Of a DNA stretch of 64,000 nucleotides, positions 8,889-20,324 are shown piece by piece. Position 1 is the stretch's first letter, and every line of letters starts with the position of its first letter. Under the pieces are notes generated by a model. The model was not told the origin of the DNA. It was given only the letters and a program-made list of their open reading frames with translations, and ran no database searches. A program made the position numbers and the translations under genes. Source of the stretch: Halomonas sp. MCCC 1A13316 (GTDB lineage: Bacteria; Pseudomonadota; Gammaproteobacteria; Pseudomonadales; Halomonadaceae). The DNA lies in NCBI RefSeq assembly GCF_014931605.1, contig NZ_CP053382.1, positions 992,001-1,056,000 of the forward strand. Direction: 5' to 3'.

Positions 8889-8944
8889 CACGACCCGTTC
8901 CACTCTTTCCTTCATCTGCCCCGACGGGAGGTGGCGAGACCTGC

Positions 8945-10768
8945 ATGGCCGGCCAGATCCCTCAGCGTTTCATCGATGACTTGCTGGCACGCGTCGACGT
9001 GGTCGAAGTGGTGGGTGAGCGAGTGCAGCTGAAGAAGGCCGGGCGCAACTATTCCGGTCTGTGCCCTTTCCATCAGGAAAAGTCCCCGTCGTTTACCGTC
9101 AGTGCCGACAAGCAGTTCTACCATTGCTTCGGCTGCGGTGCCCATGGCAATGCCCTGCGTTTCCTGATGGAGTACGACAAGCTGCGTTTTCCCGAAGCGG
9201 TGGATCAACTGGCGTCACGGCTGGGGCTCGAGGTGCCGCGGGAGGGCGCCGACGATCCACGTGCCCAGGCGCGTGAACGCAAGCGTCAGGAAGGAGTCAA
9301 CCTGTTAGAGCTCGCGGCCAGCTTCTATCGTGAGCGGTTGAAGATGTCCGAAGGACAGTCGGCACGGGATTACCTGGCTCGACGCGGTCTTGCAGAAGAG
9401 GTGTGTCGCGACTTCGGCATCGGTTATGCCCCGGACGACTGGGAGGCGCTCAAGCGCCACCTGAGTGCGCGGGACATAGCGGAAGCGGTGCAGGTCGAGT
9501 ACGGCTTGTTGGTGCAGCGCGAGGAGAGTGGGCGGACCTATGACCGTTTCCGCGATCGAGTGATATTTCCGATCCGCGACGTGCGTGGGCGCACCATTGC
9601 CTTTGGCGGCCGGGTGCTCGGTGATGCGAAGCCAAAGTATCTGAATTCGCCCGAGACACCGGTCTTCCACAAGGGACGAGAACTCTACGGACTCTATGAG
9701 GCCAGACAGGCCAACCCGCGATTGAAGCGAGTGGTCATCGTCGAAGGCTACATGGACGTGGTGGCGCTGGCTCAGTACGGCCTCCGTAATGCCGTTGCTA
9801 CCTTGGGAACCTCTACCAGCGAGGAGCATCTGGCTCGATTGTTTCGCATGGTCAACGAAGTGGTGTTCTGCTTCGATGGCGACAAGGCGGGACGCCAGGC
9901 GGCAAGCCGTGCGCTGGAAACCGTGCTGCCGCAGATGATCGACGGGCGGGAGGCGCGCTTCCTGTTCCTGCCCGAGGGCGAGGACCCGGACACGCTGGTG
10001 CGTCGTGAAGGACGTGAAGCCTTCGAGGGTCGCATCACCTGTGCCAGCCCGCTGTCGGAATTCCTGTTCGATCAGGCGGCGCGGGGGCGCGACCTGTCGC
10101 GAGTCGAGGATCGCGAGCGCTTCGCCAGTCAGGTGCTCAAGGCGGCAAGCCGCCTGCCGCAGGGCATGCTGCAGACGGTACTGCTGGGCGAGCTGGCGCG
10201 GCGCACCGGGGTCGACCAGTCGCGTTTCGAAGCGCTCTTGGCGCGTGATGAGGACGGGGCGGCGTCAGCGGCAGAGCCGAGTGCTGCGCCTGCCGAAGTG
10301 CCTGTCGGGCAGGGGGCGGTGAGCGATGTGTCGCCGGCCAAGGGAGCTTCGTTGGGGCTGGTGGCGCGAGTGCTGCAACTCCTGGTGCATGAGCCGGCGC
10401 TGGTCGAACGTCTGCCCGCCGAGGACGACTGGTGTCCGGAGGGAGAGGGAGATGGCAATCTGTGTCGCGAGCTGGTTCGGCTGTTACGTGCCGGGCGCTA
10501 CCGCAGCCCACAGGTAGTGCTGGCTCATTTCCAGGGCAGTGCCCAGGGCGAGCGGTTGGCGCAGCTGGCCCGGCGCGAAATGCTGATTCCTCGCAGTGTC
10601 AGGGGCCAGGAGCTGGATGGTCTGGTCGAGCATTTTCGCCGGCACCAGAGGCGGCCATCGTGCCAAGAGCAGATTGATGCGCTTCTGGCAAGGCAGCGCT
10701 CGGGAGAGCGGCTTTCGCCTGAGGAGCGACAGCGACTCATGACGTTGCTGGCCGAGCTGGGAAGTTGA
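8945..10768 (+). CDS. dnaG: DNA primase DnaG
   Basis: Synthesises RNA primers at the replication fork. The start at 8945 (MAGQIPQRFIDDLL) fits family N-termini and GGAGG lies at 8927-8931; the upstream in-frame GTG would fall inside the terminator hairpin. Zinc-binding domain: LCPFHQEKSPSF and YHCFGCGAHGN. RNA polymerase domain: VEGYMDVVALAQYG, the TOPRIM core with LGTSTSEEHL and CFDGDKAGRQA. The C-terminal helicase-binding region is divergent, as usual. About 607 residues. Second gene of the operon. Confidence 0.97.
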   Translation: MAGQIPQRFIDDLLARVDVVEVVGERVQLKKAGRNYSGLCPFHQEKSPSFTVSADKQFYHCFGCGAHGNALRFLMEYDKLRFPEAVDQLASRLGLEVPREGADDPRAQARERKRQEGVNLLELAASFYRERLKMSEGQSARDYLARRGLAEEVCRDFGIGYAPDDWEALKRHLSARDIAEAVQVEYGLLVQREESGRTYDRFRDRVIFPIRDVRGRTIAFGGRVLGDAKPKYLNSPETPVFHKGRELYGLYEARQANPRLKRVVIVEGYMDVVALAQYGLRNAVATLGTSTSEEHLARLFRMVNEVVFCFDGDKAGRQAASRALETVLPQMIDGREARFLFLPEGEDPDTLVRREGREAFEGRITCASPLSEFLFDQAARGRDLSRVEDRERFASQVLKAASRLPQGMLQTVLLGELARRTGVDQSRFEALLARDEDGAASAAEPSAAPAEVPVGQGAVSDVSPAKGASLGLVARVLQLLVHEPALVERLPAEDDWCPEGEGDGNLCRELVRLLRAGRYRSPQVVLAHFQGSAQGERLAQLARREMLIPRSVRGQELDGLVEHFRRHQRRPSCQEQIDALLARQRSGERLSPEERQRLMTLLAELGS

Positions 10769-10914
10769 GATGCAGGCGTCACGGACGACGAAGGATACGG
10801 GTGGTGGGTTGAATTCTTGTCTACCGCCACCACATAGGAGGCATGCACTGAGCCCCCGCGACAGCATAACCGTTTAAACTAACACACCTGAGTGAACGAG
10901 CAAATGGGCCGCAC

Positions 10915-10944
10915 TGGCGGGCTCGCGGAGTTTCCCGCTATACT
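10915..10944 (+). promoter_or_regulatory. Possible internal promoter before rpoD
   Basis: TATACT at 10939-10944 preceded at 18 bases by TGGCGG (10915-10920), a poor -35. It lies 70 bases upstream of rpoD in the 248-base dnaG-rpoD gap, where E. coli also has rpoD promoters. The -10 is good and the -35 weak. Confidence 0.35.
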
Positions 10945-11016
10945 ATTGGGCTTCATGAGTTTTCTCCACCCCAGCGCTTCAGGTGCTTCATTCTTCTTCG
11001 TCGAGATAGGGTTTCT

Positions 11017-12870
<1,854 letters not shown>

Positions 12871-12901
12871 CGCTCGCCCGAAGATCCTCGGGCAAACGAC
12901 T

Positions 12902-12931
12902 AGACGCCTGCAGCCATGGCTGCAGGCGTCT
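12902..12931 (+). terminator. Palindromic terminator after rpoD
   Basis: A perfect 28-base palindrome (12903-12930), extended by one A-T pair, 32 bases after the rpoD stop. It is followed by only a short T-poor stretch (TTGCGTT), so termination may be weak or bidirectional toward the convergent membrane-protein gene. Confidence 0.6.
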
Positions 12932-12963
12932 TGCGTTGGAGGTGGTGGAGAAGGAAGTGCCAG

Positions 12964-13623
12964 TCAGGGCGTTACCCGGGCCTGCTGCCAGCGTCTCGCG
13001 AGCAGAATGAGTTCGACGACGGCGATCAAGATCAGGCTATAGCCGAGTAGCTCGGTGATCTCCTCGGCGGCTTCCTTGAAGGTGCGCTGATAGTGTTCTT
13101 CGAGAATGGCCATCCACATCTCGCTGCGCCCATACAGGCGAGAGAATACGTAGGTGACCAGGAAGCCGGAGGCGAACAGGCCGAACGAGAAGCTGTTGCT
13201 GTAGGCCTCGAATTCCTTCACGAGGCGTCGACGGCGCCACAGCACAAGCGAGAGGCAGGGGAGCAGCACCAGCGTCACCAGCAGTTGCCAGGCACCGTCG
13301 AAGATATACTTGTCCAGGTAGTAGTCCTGCTCGCGAATCAGCGAGGCGACGAACAATGCGAGTAACAGCAGCGAGACGGTGGGCAGCTCATGCCGGGCGG
13401 GGGCTGTGCACAGCAGCAGAGCGCTGGCTACCAACAATATGCTTTGGCACAGCTCGGTGAAACCCAGCTCGGCGAAGGAGCGCCGGGCAGGAAGATACAG
13501 CGCTTCGTAATAGATGCCTTGCAGAAGCGCGGCGATCAGCAAGATGTAAAGAGTGGCGCGAAAGCAGGCTGCGCCAAGGCCGATGGGTGCCGTTGGCTGC
13601 GGCGACAAGGAGGTTCGTGGCAT
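12964..13623 (-). CDS. Integral membrane protein of unknown function
   Basis: 219 residues with about six hydrophobic segments (roughly residues 20-40, 60-74, 82-96, 112-129, 146-163 and 192-208). Between segments 5 and 6 is an amphipathic, charged stretch (ILEEHYQRTFKEAAEEITELLG). I do not recognise the family and see no catalytic motif. It lies between the rpoD terminator and a LysR regulator, transcribed leftward, with no clear partner. A complete gene rather than a shadow: codon use and hydrophobic periodicity are consistent throughout. Confidence 0.75.
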   Translation of the reverse strand: MPRTSLSPQPTAPIGLGAACFRATLYILLIAALLQGIYYEALYLPARRSFAELGFTELCQSILLVASALLLCTAPARHELPTVSLLLLALFVASLIREQDYYLDKYIFDGAWQLLVTLVLLPCLSLVLWRRRRLVKEFEAYSNSFSFGLFASGFLVTYVFSRLYGRSEMWMAILEEHYQRTFKEAAEEITELLGYSLILIAVVELILLARRWQQARVTP

Positions 13624-13674
13624 GGAAATTCCGCTGGGGCAGGACAGGTATCGGACAAGGCAGGAATTGTAGCT

Positions 13675-14619
13675 TCATCGGTTGAGACCTGCCATGGCCA
13701 GTTCCCGGCTGCGCTGCGTCTCCTCCACGATCCAGTCATGCACTGCGGCGACTCGGCGGTCGTCAAGCGCCCCGCTGGTATGCACGATGCCGTAGCGCTT
13801 GCCGGTCGCTATGCGTTGGGGGAAGGGCGCTATCAGGCTGCCGGTCTGTAGTTCGTCGGTCAGTAGCGCCTGGCGTGCAATGGCGACCCCCATGCCCGCG
13901 ACCGCCGCTTCCAGTGCCAGGCGGTGACGGTTGAAGGTGTAGCCGCGGCGAACGTTGAGCGGTGGTGCCTCGATGGCTTGCAGGTAGTGTTCCCACTCGG
14001 CATATGGGTGCCCCCCTCGCCAGGCGGTGACGTCATGCAGCAGTGGATACCAGGCCAGGTCATCGGGTCGCGACAGCGGCGGCCGGCGCCGCATCAGGGC
14101 GGGGGCGCAGACGGGAAAGATCATCTCTTCGATCAGCGGGGTGATGGCAAGCCCCGGGTAATGACCGTCATTGAGGTCGATCGCCAGGTCGAACTCACCC
14201 TCGCGCAGCGACAGGCTGCTGTCCTCGGCGATGACTTGCAGTTCGATATCGGGAAAGCGAGCCTGAAGCCGCGGCAGGCGTGGCATCAGCCACTTGCTGA
14301 GGAAGGCGGGTACGCTGCGCAGGCGGATGACGCCGCTCATCACGCCGCTGCGCAGGCGTTTCACCTCGAGGCCGACCGATTGGTAGGCCTCGTCGACCAC
14401 GGCGGCAAGGCGTTTGCCCTCTTCGGTGAGCTCAAGACGCCGCGGCAGGCGGCGAAACAGCTTGAAACCCAGCCGCTCCTCGAGCTGCTTGATCTGCTGG
14501 CTCACCGCGCCGGTGGTGACATGCAGCTCTTCGGCCGCGCGGGTGAAGGAGAGATGGCGGGCACTGACGGCGAAAACTTTCAGCCAGGCATGGGTCTGGG
14601 CATGGAGCAGGCGGTTCAT
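13675..14619 (-). CDS. LysR-family regulator, probable activator of the adjacent sdaA
   Basis: 314 residues. N-terminal winged helix-turn-helix (SFTRAAEELHVTTGAVSQQIKQ) of the GcvA/DsdC type, followed by an effector-binding domain (IRLRSVPAFLSKWLMPRL). It is divergent from the iron-sulfur L-serine dehydratase gene with a 175-base shared regulatory region, the classic LysR arrangement, so control of serine degradation is inferred. The effector is unknown; serine or glycine would be natural candidates. Confidence 0.85.
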   Translation of the reverse strand: MNRLLHAQTHAWLKVFAVSARHLSFTRAAEELHVTTGAVSQQIKQLEERLGFKLFRRLPRRLELTEEGKRLAAVVDEAYQSVGLEVKRLRSGVMSGVIRLRSVPAFLSKWLMPRLPRLQARFPDIELQVIAEDSSLSLREGEFDLAIDLNDGHYPGLAITPLIEEMIFPVCAPALMRRRPPLSRPDDLAWYPLLHDVTAWRGGHPYAEWEHYLQAIEAPPLNVRRGYTFNRHRLALEAAVAGMGVAIARQALLTDELQTGSLIAPFPQRIATGKRYGIVHTSGALDDRRVAAVHDWIVEETQRSRELAMAGLNR

Positions 14620-14794
14620 GGTTTAGTTTTGCTATACCCTTGAGCAATTATTCTCGTTTGCCGAATGTCGGATTCGCCACCAACATAAGGTCATCCTTGC
14701 CGTAAAGGCAAACATGTTTTAGCCAGACTGATTCGTTAGCCCGCATGACTGTTCATGACGTGAGGCGATCGGCTGGCTACCGACGAGGTGATCC

Positions 14795-16174
14795 ATGGCA
14801 ATCAGCGTATTCGACCTGTTCAAGATCGGCATTGGCCCATCCAGTTCCCATACCGTGGGTCCGATGCGCGCAGCCTATGACTTCGTGCAGGCGTTGCGCG
14901 AACAGGACCTGCTCGAAAGGGTGGCTCGCATCGAGGTGAAACTGTACGGCTCGCTTTGTGCCACCGGCAAGGGGCACGGTACCGATCGCGCCGTGATCAT
15001 GGGATTGATGGGGGAGCGCCCCGACCGGATCGATCCTGCCGTTGTCACGCCCTGCATCGAAGAGTTGCTCGAAGCGAACACGCTGATGTTTGACGGTCGG
15101 CTGGCGATTCCCTTCCTGTGGGCGCGCGATATGCAGTGGTACGAGGAGTGCCTGCCTTACCATCCCAATGCCATGACGCTGGTCGCTCATGGCCACGGCG
15201 AAGAGTTGTGGCGCAATACCTATTATTCGGTGGGCGGAGGCTTCGTCATCGACGAGGGCCAGGCCGAGCGCGGCGAGTTGGATCAGGACCATACTCTGTT
15301 GCCCTATGACTTCAACTCGGCTGCCGAGCTGATGGCCCTGTGCCGCATGCATGACATGCGCATCAGTGAACTGATGCTGGAAAATGAGAAAGCGTGGCGC
15401 AGCGAAGCCGAGATTCGCGATGGCCTATGGCAGATCTGGCAGGCCATGCGCGCCTGTGTCGATACCGGTCTGGAGCAGGAAGGCGTGTTGCCCGGTGGGC
15501 TGAACGTCAAGCGGCGTGCCGCTTCACTGCATCGTCGCCTGCAGGCGGCAGGCAACGACCAGAGCCTGATCGCGACGACCTTCGGCGCGATGGACTGGGT
15601 CAATGTCTTTGCCCTCGCGGTAAACGAGGAAAATGCCGCCGGGGGGCGCATGGTCACTGCACCGACCAACGGCGCGGCCGGTATCATTCCCGCAGTGCTG
15701 CACTACTACATGAAGTTTCAGTCCGGTGCCTGCGAGCGCGACGTGGTGGACTTCCTGCTGGCCGCCGGAGCGGTGGGTATTCTGTGCAAGAAGAACGCCT
15801 CCATTTCCGGCGCCGAGGTCGGCTGTCAGGGCGAGGTGGGTTCGGCCTGTGCCATGGCAGCAGCGGGGCTTGCTGAAGTCATGGGAGGCAGCGTCGGTCA
15901 GGTGGAGAATGCTGCCGAAATTGGCCTGGAGCACAACCTCGGGTTGACCTGCGACCCGGTAGGCGGCCTGGTGCAGGTGCCGTGCATCGAGCGCAATGCC
16001 ATCGCCTCGGTCAAGGCGATCAACGCCGCCCAGATGGCACTGCGTGGCGATGGCGAGCACTTCATCTCGCTCGACAAGGCGATTCGCACCATGCGCGACA
16101 CCGGGCGCGACATGCAGGACAAGTACAAGGAGACGTCTCGTGGCGGGCTTGCCGTGAACGCCATCGAGTGTTGA
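14795..16174 (+). CDS. sdaA: L-serine ammonia-lyase, iron-sulfur type
   Basis: Converts L-serine to pyruvate and ammonia using a [4Fe-4S] cluster. Single-chain form of 459 residues. N-terminal motif [20 protein letters not shown] is diagnostic. Cluster-ligand cysteine candidates lie in [19 protein letters not shown] and LTCDPVGG. Asparagine-rich substrate loop [13 protein letters not shown] is present. Single gene followed by a strong terminator and divergent from a LysR regulator. Confidence 0.96.
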   Translation: MAISVFDLFKIGIGPSSSHTVGPMRAAYDFVQALREQDLLERVARIEVKLYGSLCATGKGHGTDRAVIMGLMGERPDRIDPAVVTPCIEELLEANTLMFDGRLAIPFLWARDMQWYEECLPYHPNAMTLVAHGHGEELWRNTYYSVGGGFVIDEGQAERGELDQDHTLLPYDFNSAAELMALCRMHDMRISELMLENEKAWRSEAEIRDGLWQIWQAMRACVDTGLEQEGVLPGGLNVKRRAASLHRRLQAAGNDQSLIATTFGAMDWVNVFALAVNEENAAGGRMVTAPTNGAAGIIPAVLHYYMKFQSGACERDVVDFLLAAGAVGILCKKNASISGAEVGCQGEVGSACAMAAAGLAEVMGGSVGQVENAAEIGLEHNLGLTCDPVGGLVQVPCIERNAIASVKAINAAQMALRGDGEHFISLDKAIRTMRDTGRDMQDKYKETSRGGLAVNAIEC

Positions 16175-16220
16175 CGGACGGCGGCGCGGCCGCTGGCTAA
16201 CCGAGTCTCACTTCCTATCG

Positions 16221-16249
16221 ACGCGATGCCCATGCGGCATCGCGTTTTT
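16221..16249 (+). terminator. Intrinsic terminator of sdaA
   Basis: Stem ACGCGATGCC with GGCATCGCGT and a 5-base loop, followed by TTTTT; 46 bases after the sdaA stop. Confidence 0.88.
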
Positions 16250-16338
16250 GTTTGCAAGCTATTGAAATGTGACTGCCTCTACGCCATTGGTCGAGTTCGA
16301 CTCTTCAACGGTTGCCCCGCGGGTGTCTCTCCTCTAGC

Positions 16339-16352
16339 TTACGTTAACGTAA
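16339..16352. promoter_or_regulatory. Perfect palindrome, candidate operator of the ABC operon
   Basis: TTACGTTAACGTAA is a perfect 14-base palindrome about 100 bases upstream of the first ABC gene. Its ACGT half-sites recall operators of MerR/TetR regulators of branched-chain acid catabolism (LiuR-type, from memory), but no such regulator is in the window. Function is inferred from symmetry and position. Confidence 0.4.
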
Positions 16353-16452
16353 AGGTTAGAAGTCCGGGCTGAGCCGAGCACGAGTTGCAGCCTTCAGCAC
16401 AACGACAATAAACAGCATGGGATCGCCGTAAGCGATCCAGAGAGGACGCCAC

Positions 16453-17220
16453 ATGACCCAGGAGTTCATCCTCGAAACTCGCGGGCTGACCAAGCAGTTC
16501 CGTGGCTTCACGGCGGTGGACGACGTCAACCTGCAAGTCCGTGAGGGGCATATCCACGCCTTGATCGGACCCAATGGTGCCGGCAAGACGACCGTCTTCA
16601 ACCTCCTCACCAAGTTCCTGCCACCGACGCGGGGCGAGATTCTCTACCGCGGCAAGGCGATCACCGGCATGAAGGCCAACGGGATTGCTCGCATGGGTAT
16701 GGTGCGTTCGTTCCAGATCTCCGCCGTATTCGCTCATATGACCGCATTGGAGAACGTGCGCGTGGCGCTGCAGCGGCCAATCGGTACCTCGTTTCACTTC
16801 TGGAAATCCGAGCGCACCCTGGATCACCTCAATGAGCGTGCCATCGAGCTGCTCGACGAAGTCGGCCTGCGTGAATACGCCGACGTGCTGACCGTGGAGA
16901 TGCCTTATGGTCGCAAGCGTGCGCTGGAGGTTGCTACCACCCTGGCGATGAATCCGACCTTGATGCTGCTCGACGAGCCGACCCAAGGCATGGGGGCGGA
17001 GGATGTCGATCGCATCGTCGAGCTGATTCGTCGTGTGGCCAAGGGACGTACGGTGCTGATGGTCGAACACAACCTCAGCGTGGTGAGCCGCTTGTGCGAC
17101 CGGATTACCGTACTGGCCCGCGGTGCCGTGCTGGCGGAAGGGGATTATGAAACGGTTTCCGCCGACCCGCAGGTGCGGGAGGCATACATGGGCAGTGAGG
17201 CAGAGGAGACCAGCGCATGA
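16453..17220 (+). CDS. Branched-chain amino acid-type ABC transporter ATPase (LivG-like)
   Basis: 255 residues. Walker A GPNGAGKTT near residue 40, Q-loop at MVRSFQIS, Walker B LMLLDEPTQGM, and H-loop in VEHNLSVV. The signature motif is weak (PYGRKRALEV in place of LSGGQ), as in several LivG-type proteins. First gene of a five-gene operon whose order is two ATPases, a binding protein, then two permeases. Its TGA overlaps the next ATG by 4 bases. Energises import of a hydrophobic amino acid, amide or urea-like solute; substrate unknown. Confidence 0.9.
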   Translation: MTQEFILETRGLTKQFRGFTAVDDVNLQVREGHIHALIGPNGAGKTTVFNLLTKFLPPTRGEILYRGKAITGMKANGIARMGMVRSFQISAVFAHMTALENVRVALQRPIGTSFHFWKSERTLDHLNERAIELLDEVGLREYADVLTVEMPYGRKRALEVATTLAMNPTLMLLDEPTQGMGAEDVDRIVELIRRVAKGRTVLMVEHNLSVVSRLCDRITVLARGAVLAEGDYETVSADPQVREAYMGSEAEETSA

Positions 17221-17969
17221 GCCAGGTCGTCGAACAACCGACGCGTAGCGAATACCGTGACCACGACGGTGCCGAGATGCTGCGCATCCGCAACCTGCAT
17301 GCCTTCTATGGCGAATCGCACATCCTTCATGGTGTCGACATGGAGGTGCGTCGCGGTGAGCTGGTCACCTTGCTGGGCCGCAACGGCGCGGGTCGCAGTA
17401 CCACGCTGAAGTCGATCATGAGCATGGTCGGCAGGCGCACCGGCTCGATCATGATCAACGGGACGGAAACCATCGGCATCAAGCCGCATCGCATCCCGCG
17501 GTTGGGTATCGGTTACTGCCCCGAGGAACGCGGCATCTTCGCCAGTCTCGACGTGGAGGAGAATCTCTTGCTGCCGCCCACGGTGCGCTCGGGTGGCATG
17601 TCGATCGACGAGATCTACGAGATGTTTCCCAACCTCTACGAGCGACGTCGTAGCCCGGGTACTCGCCTTTCGGGCGGCGAGCAGCAGATGCTCGCAATGG
17701 CGCGCATCCTGCGCACCGGTGCCCGTATGCTGCTGCTTGACGAAATTACCGAAGGGCTGGCCCCGGTCATCGTGCAAAAGCTCGCCGAGGTGCTGGTCAA
17801 GCTGCGCGACCGCGGCATGACCATTGTGTTGGTGGAGCAGAATTTCCGCTTCGCCGCACCGTTGGCGGATCGGCACTACGTCATGGAGCACGGCCGTATC
17901 ATCGAGGAGATAAGTGCGGCCGAGCTGTCATCGAAGCGTGATCACCTCAACAGCCTGCTAGGAGTCTAG
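17217..17969 (+). CDS. Branched-chain amino acid-type ABC transporter ATPase (LivF-like) with Arg in Walker A
   Basis: 250 residues. The P-loop reads GRNGAGRSTT: the invariant Walker A lysine is Arg60. The rest looks intact: Q-loop region GYCPEERGIF, signature LSGGEQQML, Walker B MLLLDEITEGL (with Ile where Pro is usual), and H-loop replaced by VEQNFRFA (Gln), which is common in LivF. I recall Arg at this place in other LivF-like proteins, so it may be a subfamily trait rather than damage. Probably works as a heterodimer with the upstream ATPase. Confidence 0.9.
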   Translation: MSQVVEQPTRSEYRDHDGAEMLRIRNLHAFYGESHILHGVDMEVRRGELVTLLGRNGAGRSTTLKSIMSMVGRRTGSIMINGTETIGIKPHRIPRLGIGYCPEERGIFASLDVEENLLLPPTVRSGGMSIDEIYEMFPNLYERRRSPGTRLSGGEQQMLAMARILRTGARMLLLDEITEGLAPVIVQKLAEVLVKLRDRGMTIVLVEQNFRFAAPLADRHYVMEHGRIIEEISAAELSSKRDHLNSLLGV

Positions 17970-18155
17970 CCAGCCACGAAGCAAGCCCCGGCTCGCTATG
18001 CCTTGGCAGGCGCGCCACTTGCCAAGCCGTGCCTTACCAGCAAAACAAGAACCACAAGCAATTCGTAACCATTGATTCCGTAACTACGACGAATCGCGAT
18101 TTACCGCAGTGTGCGTGACAACAACAAGCCGCCCGAACGGGCCATGGAGACGAAA

Positions 18156-19373
18156 ATGACCTTCAACAAGAAGACCCTCGCCAGCAGCATTGCCATTGCC
18201 GCCTCGATGATGGCCGCAACTGCCCAAGCCGAGATCAGCGACGGAGAAGTGCGCATCGGCTACCTCGCCGACATGTCCGGCACCTACCGTGATTTGGCCG
18301 GTCCGGGCGGTCTGGAGGCGCTGAACATGGCAATCGAGGACTTCGGCGGTAGCGTCGACGGTGCGCCGATCGAGGTGTTCAGCGCCGACGACCGCAACAG
18401 CGCCGACGTCGGCGCCAACACTGTGCGCGAATGGGTCGACCAGCGCAACGTCGACCTGGTGGCAGGCATGGTCGCATCCTCGGTGACCATTGCCGTTACC
18501 AATGTGCTGGAAGCCAACGACAAGCTGGGCATCGTTTCCGGCTCGGCGGCGTCGAGCATCACCAACGAGCACTGCACCCCGAATCACATTCACTGGGTCT
18601 ACGACACCTATCCGCTCGCCAACGGTACCGCGCGTGCCGTCGTCGAGCAGGGTGGCGACACCTGGTTCATGCTCACTGCCGACTACGCCTTCGGCCATGC
18701 CCTTGAAGGCGACGTAACCAAAGTGGTTGAAGAGAACGGCGGCGAGGTCATCGGCGGTGTGCACCATCCGTTCCCGACCGACGACTTCTCCTCCTACATC
18801 CTCCAGGCCCAGGGCTCCGGCGCCAAGATCATTGGTTTGGCCAATGCGGGAGCCGACACCGTCAACGCCATCAATACCGCCAGTCAGTTCGGCGTGGTCG
18901 AGGCCGGTCAGCAGCTCGCCGGTCTGCTGGTATTTCTCAACGACGTCTATGCCATGGGGCTCGAGACGACCCAGGGACTGCTGCTGACCACCGGCTGGTA
19001 CTGGAACATGGACGATGAGTCACGCGAGTGGGCCGAGCGCTACTACGAGCGCGTAGGGAGAATGCCGACCATGGTCCAGGCCGGTATCTACTCCAGCACC
19101 ATGCACTACCTCCAGGCCGTCGAGGCTACCGGCAGCGACGATACCCAGACGGTGCGCGAGTACATGATGAAGCAGCCGATACACGACTTCTTCGCCCGCA
19201 ACGGCCGCATTCGCGAGGACGGCCGCATGGTGCACGACATGTACCTGGCCCGCGTGAAGTCGCCGGAGGAGTCCACTCACGAGTGGGATCTCTATGAAAT
19301 CCTTACCTCCATTCCCGCCGAAGAGGCCTACCGTCCGCTTTCAGAGAGCCAGTGCGACCTGGTACAGAACTGA
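18156..19373 (+). CDS. ABC transporter substrate-binding protein, type I periplasmic fold
   Basis: 405 residues from the ATG at 18156, with GGAG six bases upstream; in-frame ATGs at 18111 and 18144 are less likely. Signal peptide about residues 1-21 (cleavage after AQA). The mature protein starts EISDGEVRIGYLADMSGTYRD (broken at the motif), typical of Leu/Ile/Val, amide or urea binding proteins. The GSAASSITNEHC and YAFGHALEGDV stretches are ligand-cleft regions. A 186-base gap precedes the gene and may hold a second promoter so that binding protein exceeds ATPase. Substrate not deducible. Confidence 0.88.
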   Translation: MTFNKKTLASSIAIAASMMAATAQAEISDGEVRIGYLADMSGTYRDLAGPGGLEALNMAIEDFGGSVDGAPIEVFSADDRNSADVGANTVREWVDQRNVDLVAGMVASSVTIAVTNVLEANDKLGIVSGSAASSITNEHCTPNHIHWVYDTYPLANGTARAVVEQGGDTWFMLTADYAFGHALEGDVTKVVEENGGEVIGGVHHPFPTDDFSSYILQAQGSGAKIIGLANAGADTVNAINTASQFGVVEAGQQLAGLLVFLNDVYAMGLETTQGLLLTTGWYWNMDDESREWAERYYERVGRMPTMVQAGIYSSTMHYLQAVEATGSDDTQTVREYMMKQPIHDFFARNGRIREDGRMVHDMYLARVKSPEESTHEWDLYEILTSIPAEEAYRPLSESQCDLVQN

Positions 19374-19432
19374 AGCAATGCAAGTCGGCGGCGGCTGCGG
19401 CCACCGCCCTCTGAGGGCGAGGAGAATCCGAC

Positions 19433-20320
19433 ATGACGATGATATTCGGGGTGCCGTTGGCGGTGTTCATGGGCCAACTGCTGCTGGGCCTTATCAACGG
19501 CGCCTTCTACGCCCTGTTGAGCCTGGGCCTGGCAGTGATCTTTGGCCTGCTGAAGATCGTCAACTTCGCCCACGGTGCCATGTATATGCTGGGTGCGTTC
19601 ACCACCCTGCTGGGGATGCAATACCTGGGTATCAACTATTGGGCCGCCCTGCTGCTGACACCGCTGGTGGTGGGGCTGGGCGGTATGCTGGTCGAGCGTG
19701 TGTTGCTGCGCCGAATCGCGCACCTCGATCATCTCTATGGGCTGCTGCTGACCTTTGGCCTGGCGCTGATCTTCGAAGGTTCACTGGTCAACTTCTTCGG
19801 TGTTTCCGGGGCGCGTTACCCAACCCCCGAGGCGCTTCAGGGCGGCTACCAGACCGGTTTCATGTTCCTGCCCAAGTACCGTGCCTGGGTGCTGCTGGCA
19901 GCTGTTGTCATCTGCTTTGGCACTTGGTTCATCATCGAGCGAACACGCCTCGGGGCCTATTTGCGGGCCGGCACCGAGAACCCGTCGTTGATGCAGGCCT
20001 TCGGCGTCAATGTGCCGCTGCTGGTGACGCTTACCTACGGCTTCGGCGTGGCACTTGCAGCCTTCGCCGGGGTACTTGCCGCACCGCTCTATCCCGTGTC
20101 GCCGACCATGGGCTCCAACCTGCTGATCGTAGTCTTCGCCGTGGTGGTCATCGGGGGGATGGGATCCATCCTGGGCGCCATCGTCACTGGCCTGGCCATG
20201 GGGCTGATCGAGGGTTTGACCAAGGTGTACTACCCCGAGGCGGCCAACACCGTAATTTTCCTGGTGATGATTCTGGTGCTGCTAATCAGACCCACCGGAC
20301 TCTTCGGCAAGGAGGCATGA
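19433..20320 (+). CDS. Branched-chain amino acid-type ABC transporter permease (LivH-like)
   Basis: 295 residues, about eight membrane spans. Characteristic N-terminal block GLINGAFYALLSLGLAVIFG and the NFAHGAMYMLG loop identify the LivH family; the cytoplasmic coupling loop lies around AYLRAGTENPSLMQAFGVN. Five bases before the second permease gene. Confidence 0.92.
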   Translation: MTMIFGVPLAVFMGQLLLGLINGAFYALLSLGLAVIFGLLKIVNFAHGAMYMLGAFTTLLGMQYLGINYWAALLLTPLVVGLGGMLVERVLLRRIAHLDHLYGLLLTFGLALIFEGSLVNFFGVSGARYPTPEALQGGYQTGFMFLPKYRAWVLLAAVVICFGTWFIIERTRLGAYLRAGTENPSLMQAFGVNVPLLVTLTYGFGVALAAFAGVLAAPLYPVSPTMGSNLLIVVFAVVVIGGMGSILGAIVTGLAMGLIEGLTKVYYPEAANTVIFLVMILVLLIRPTGLFGKEA

Positions 20321-20324
20321 CGAC

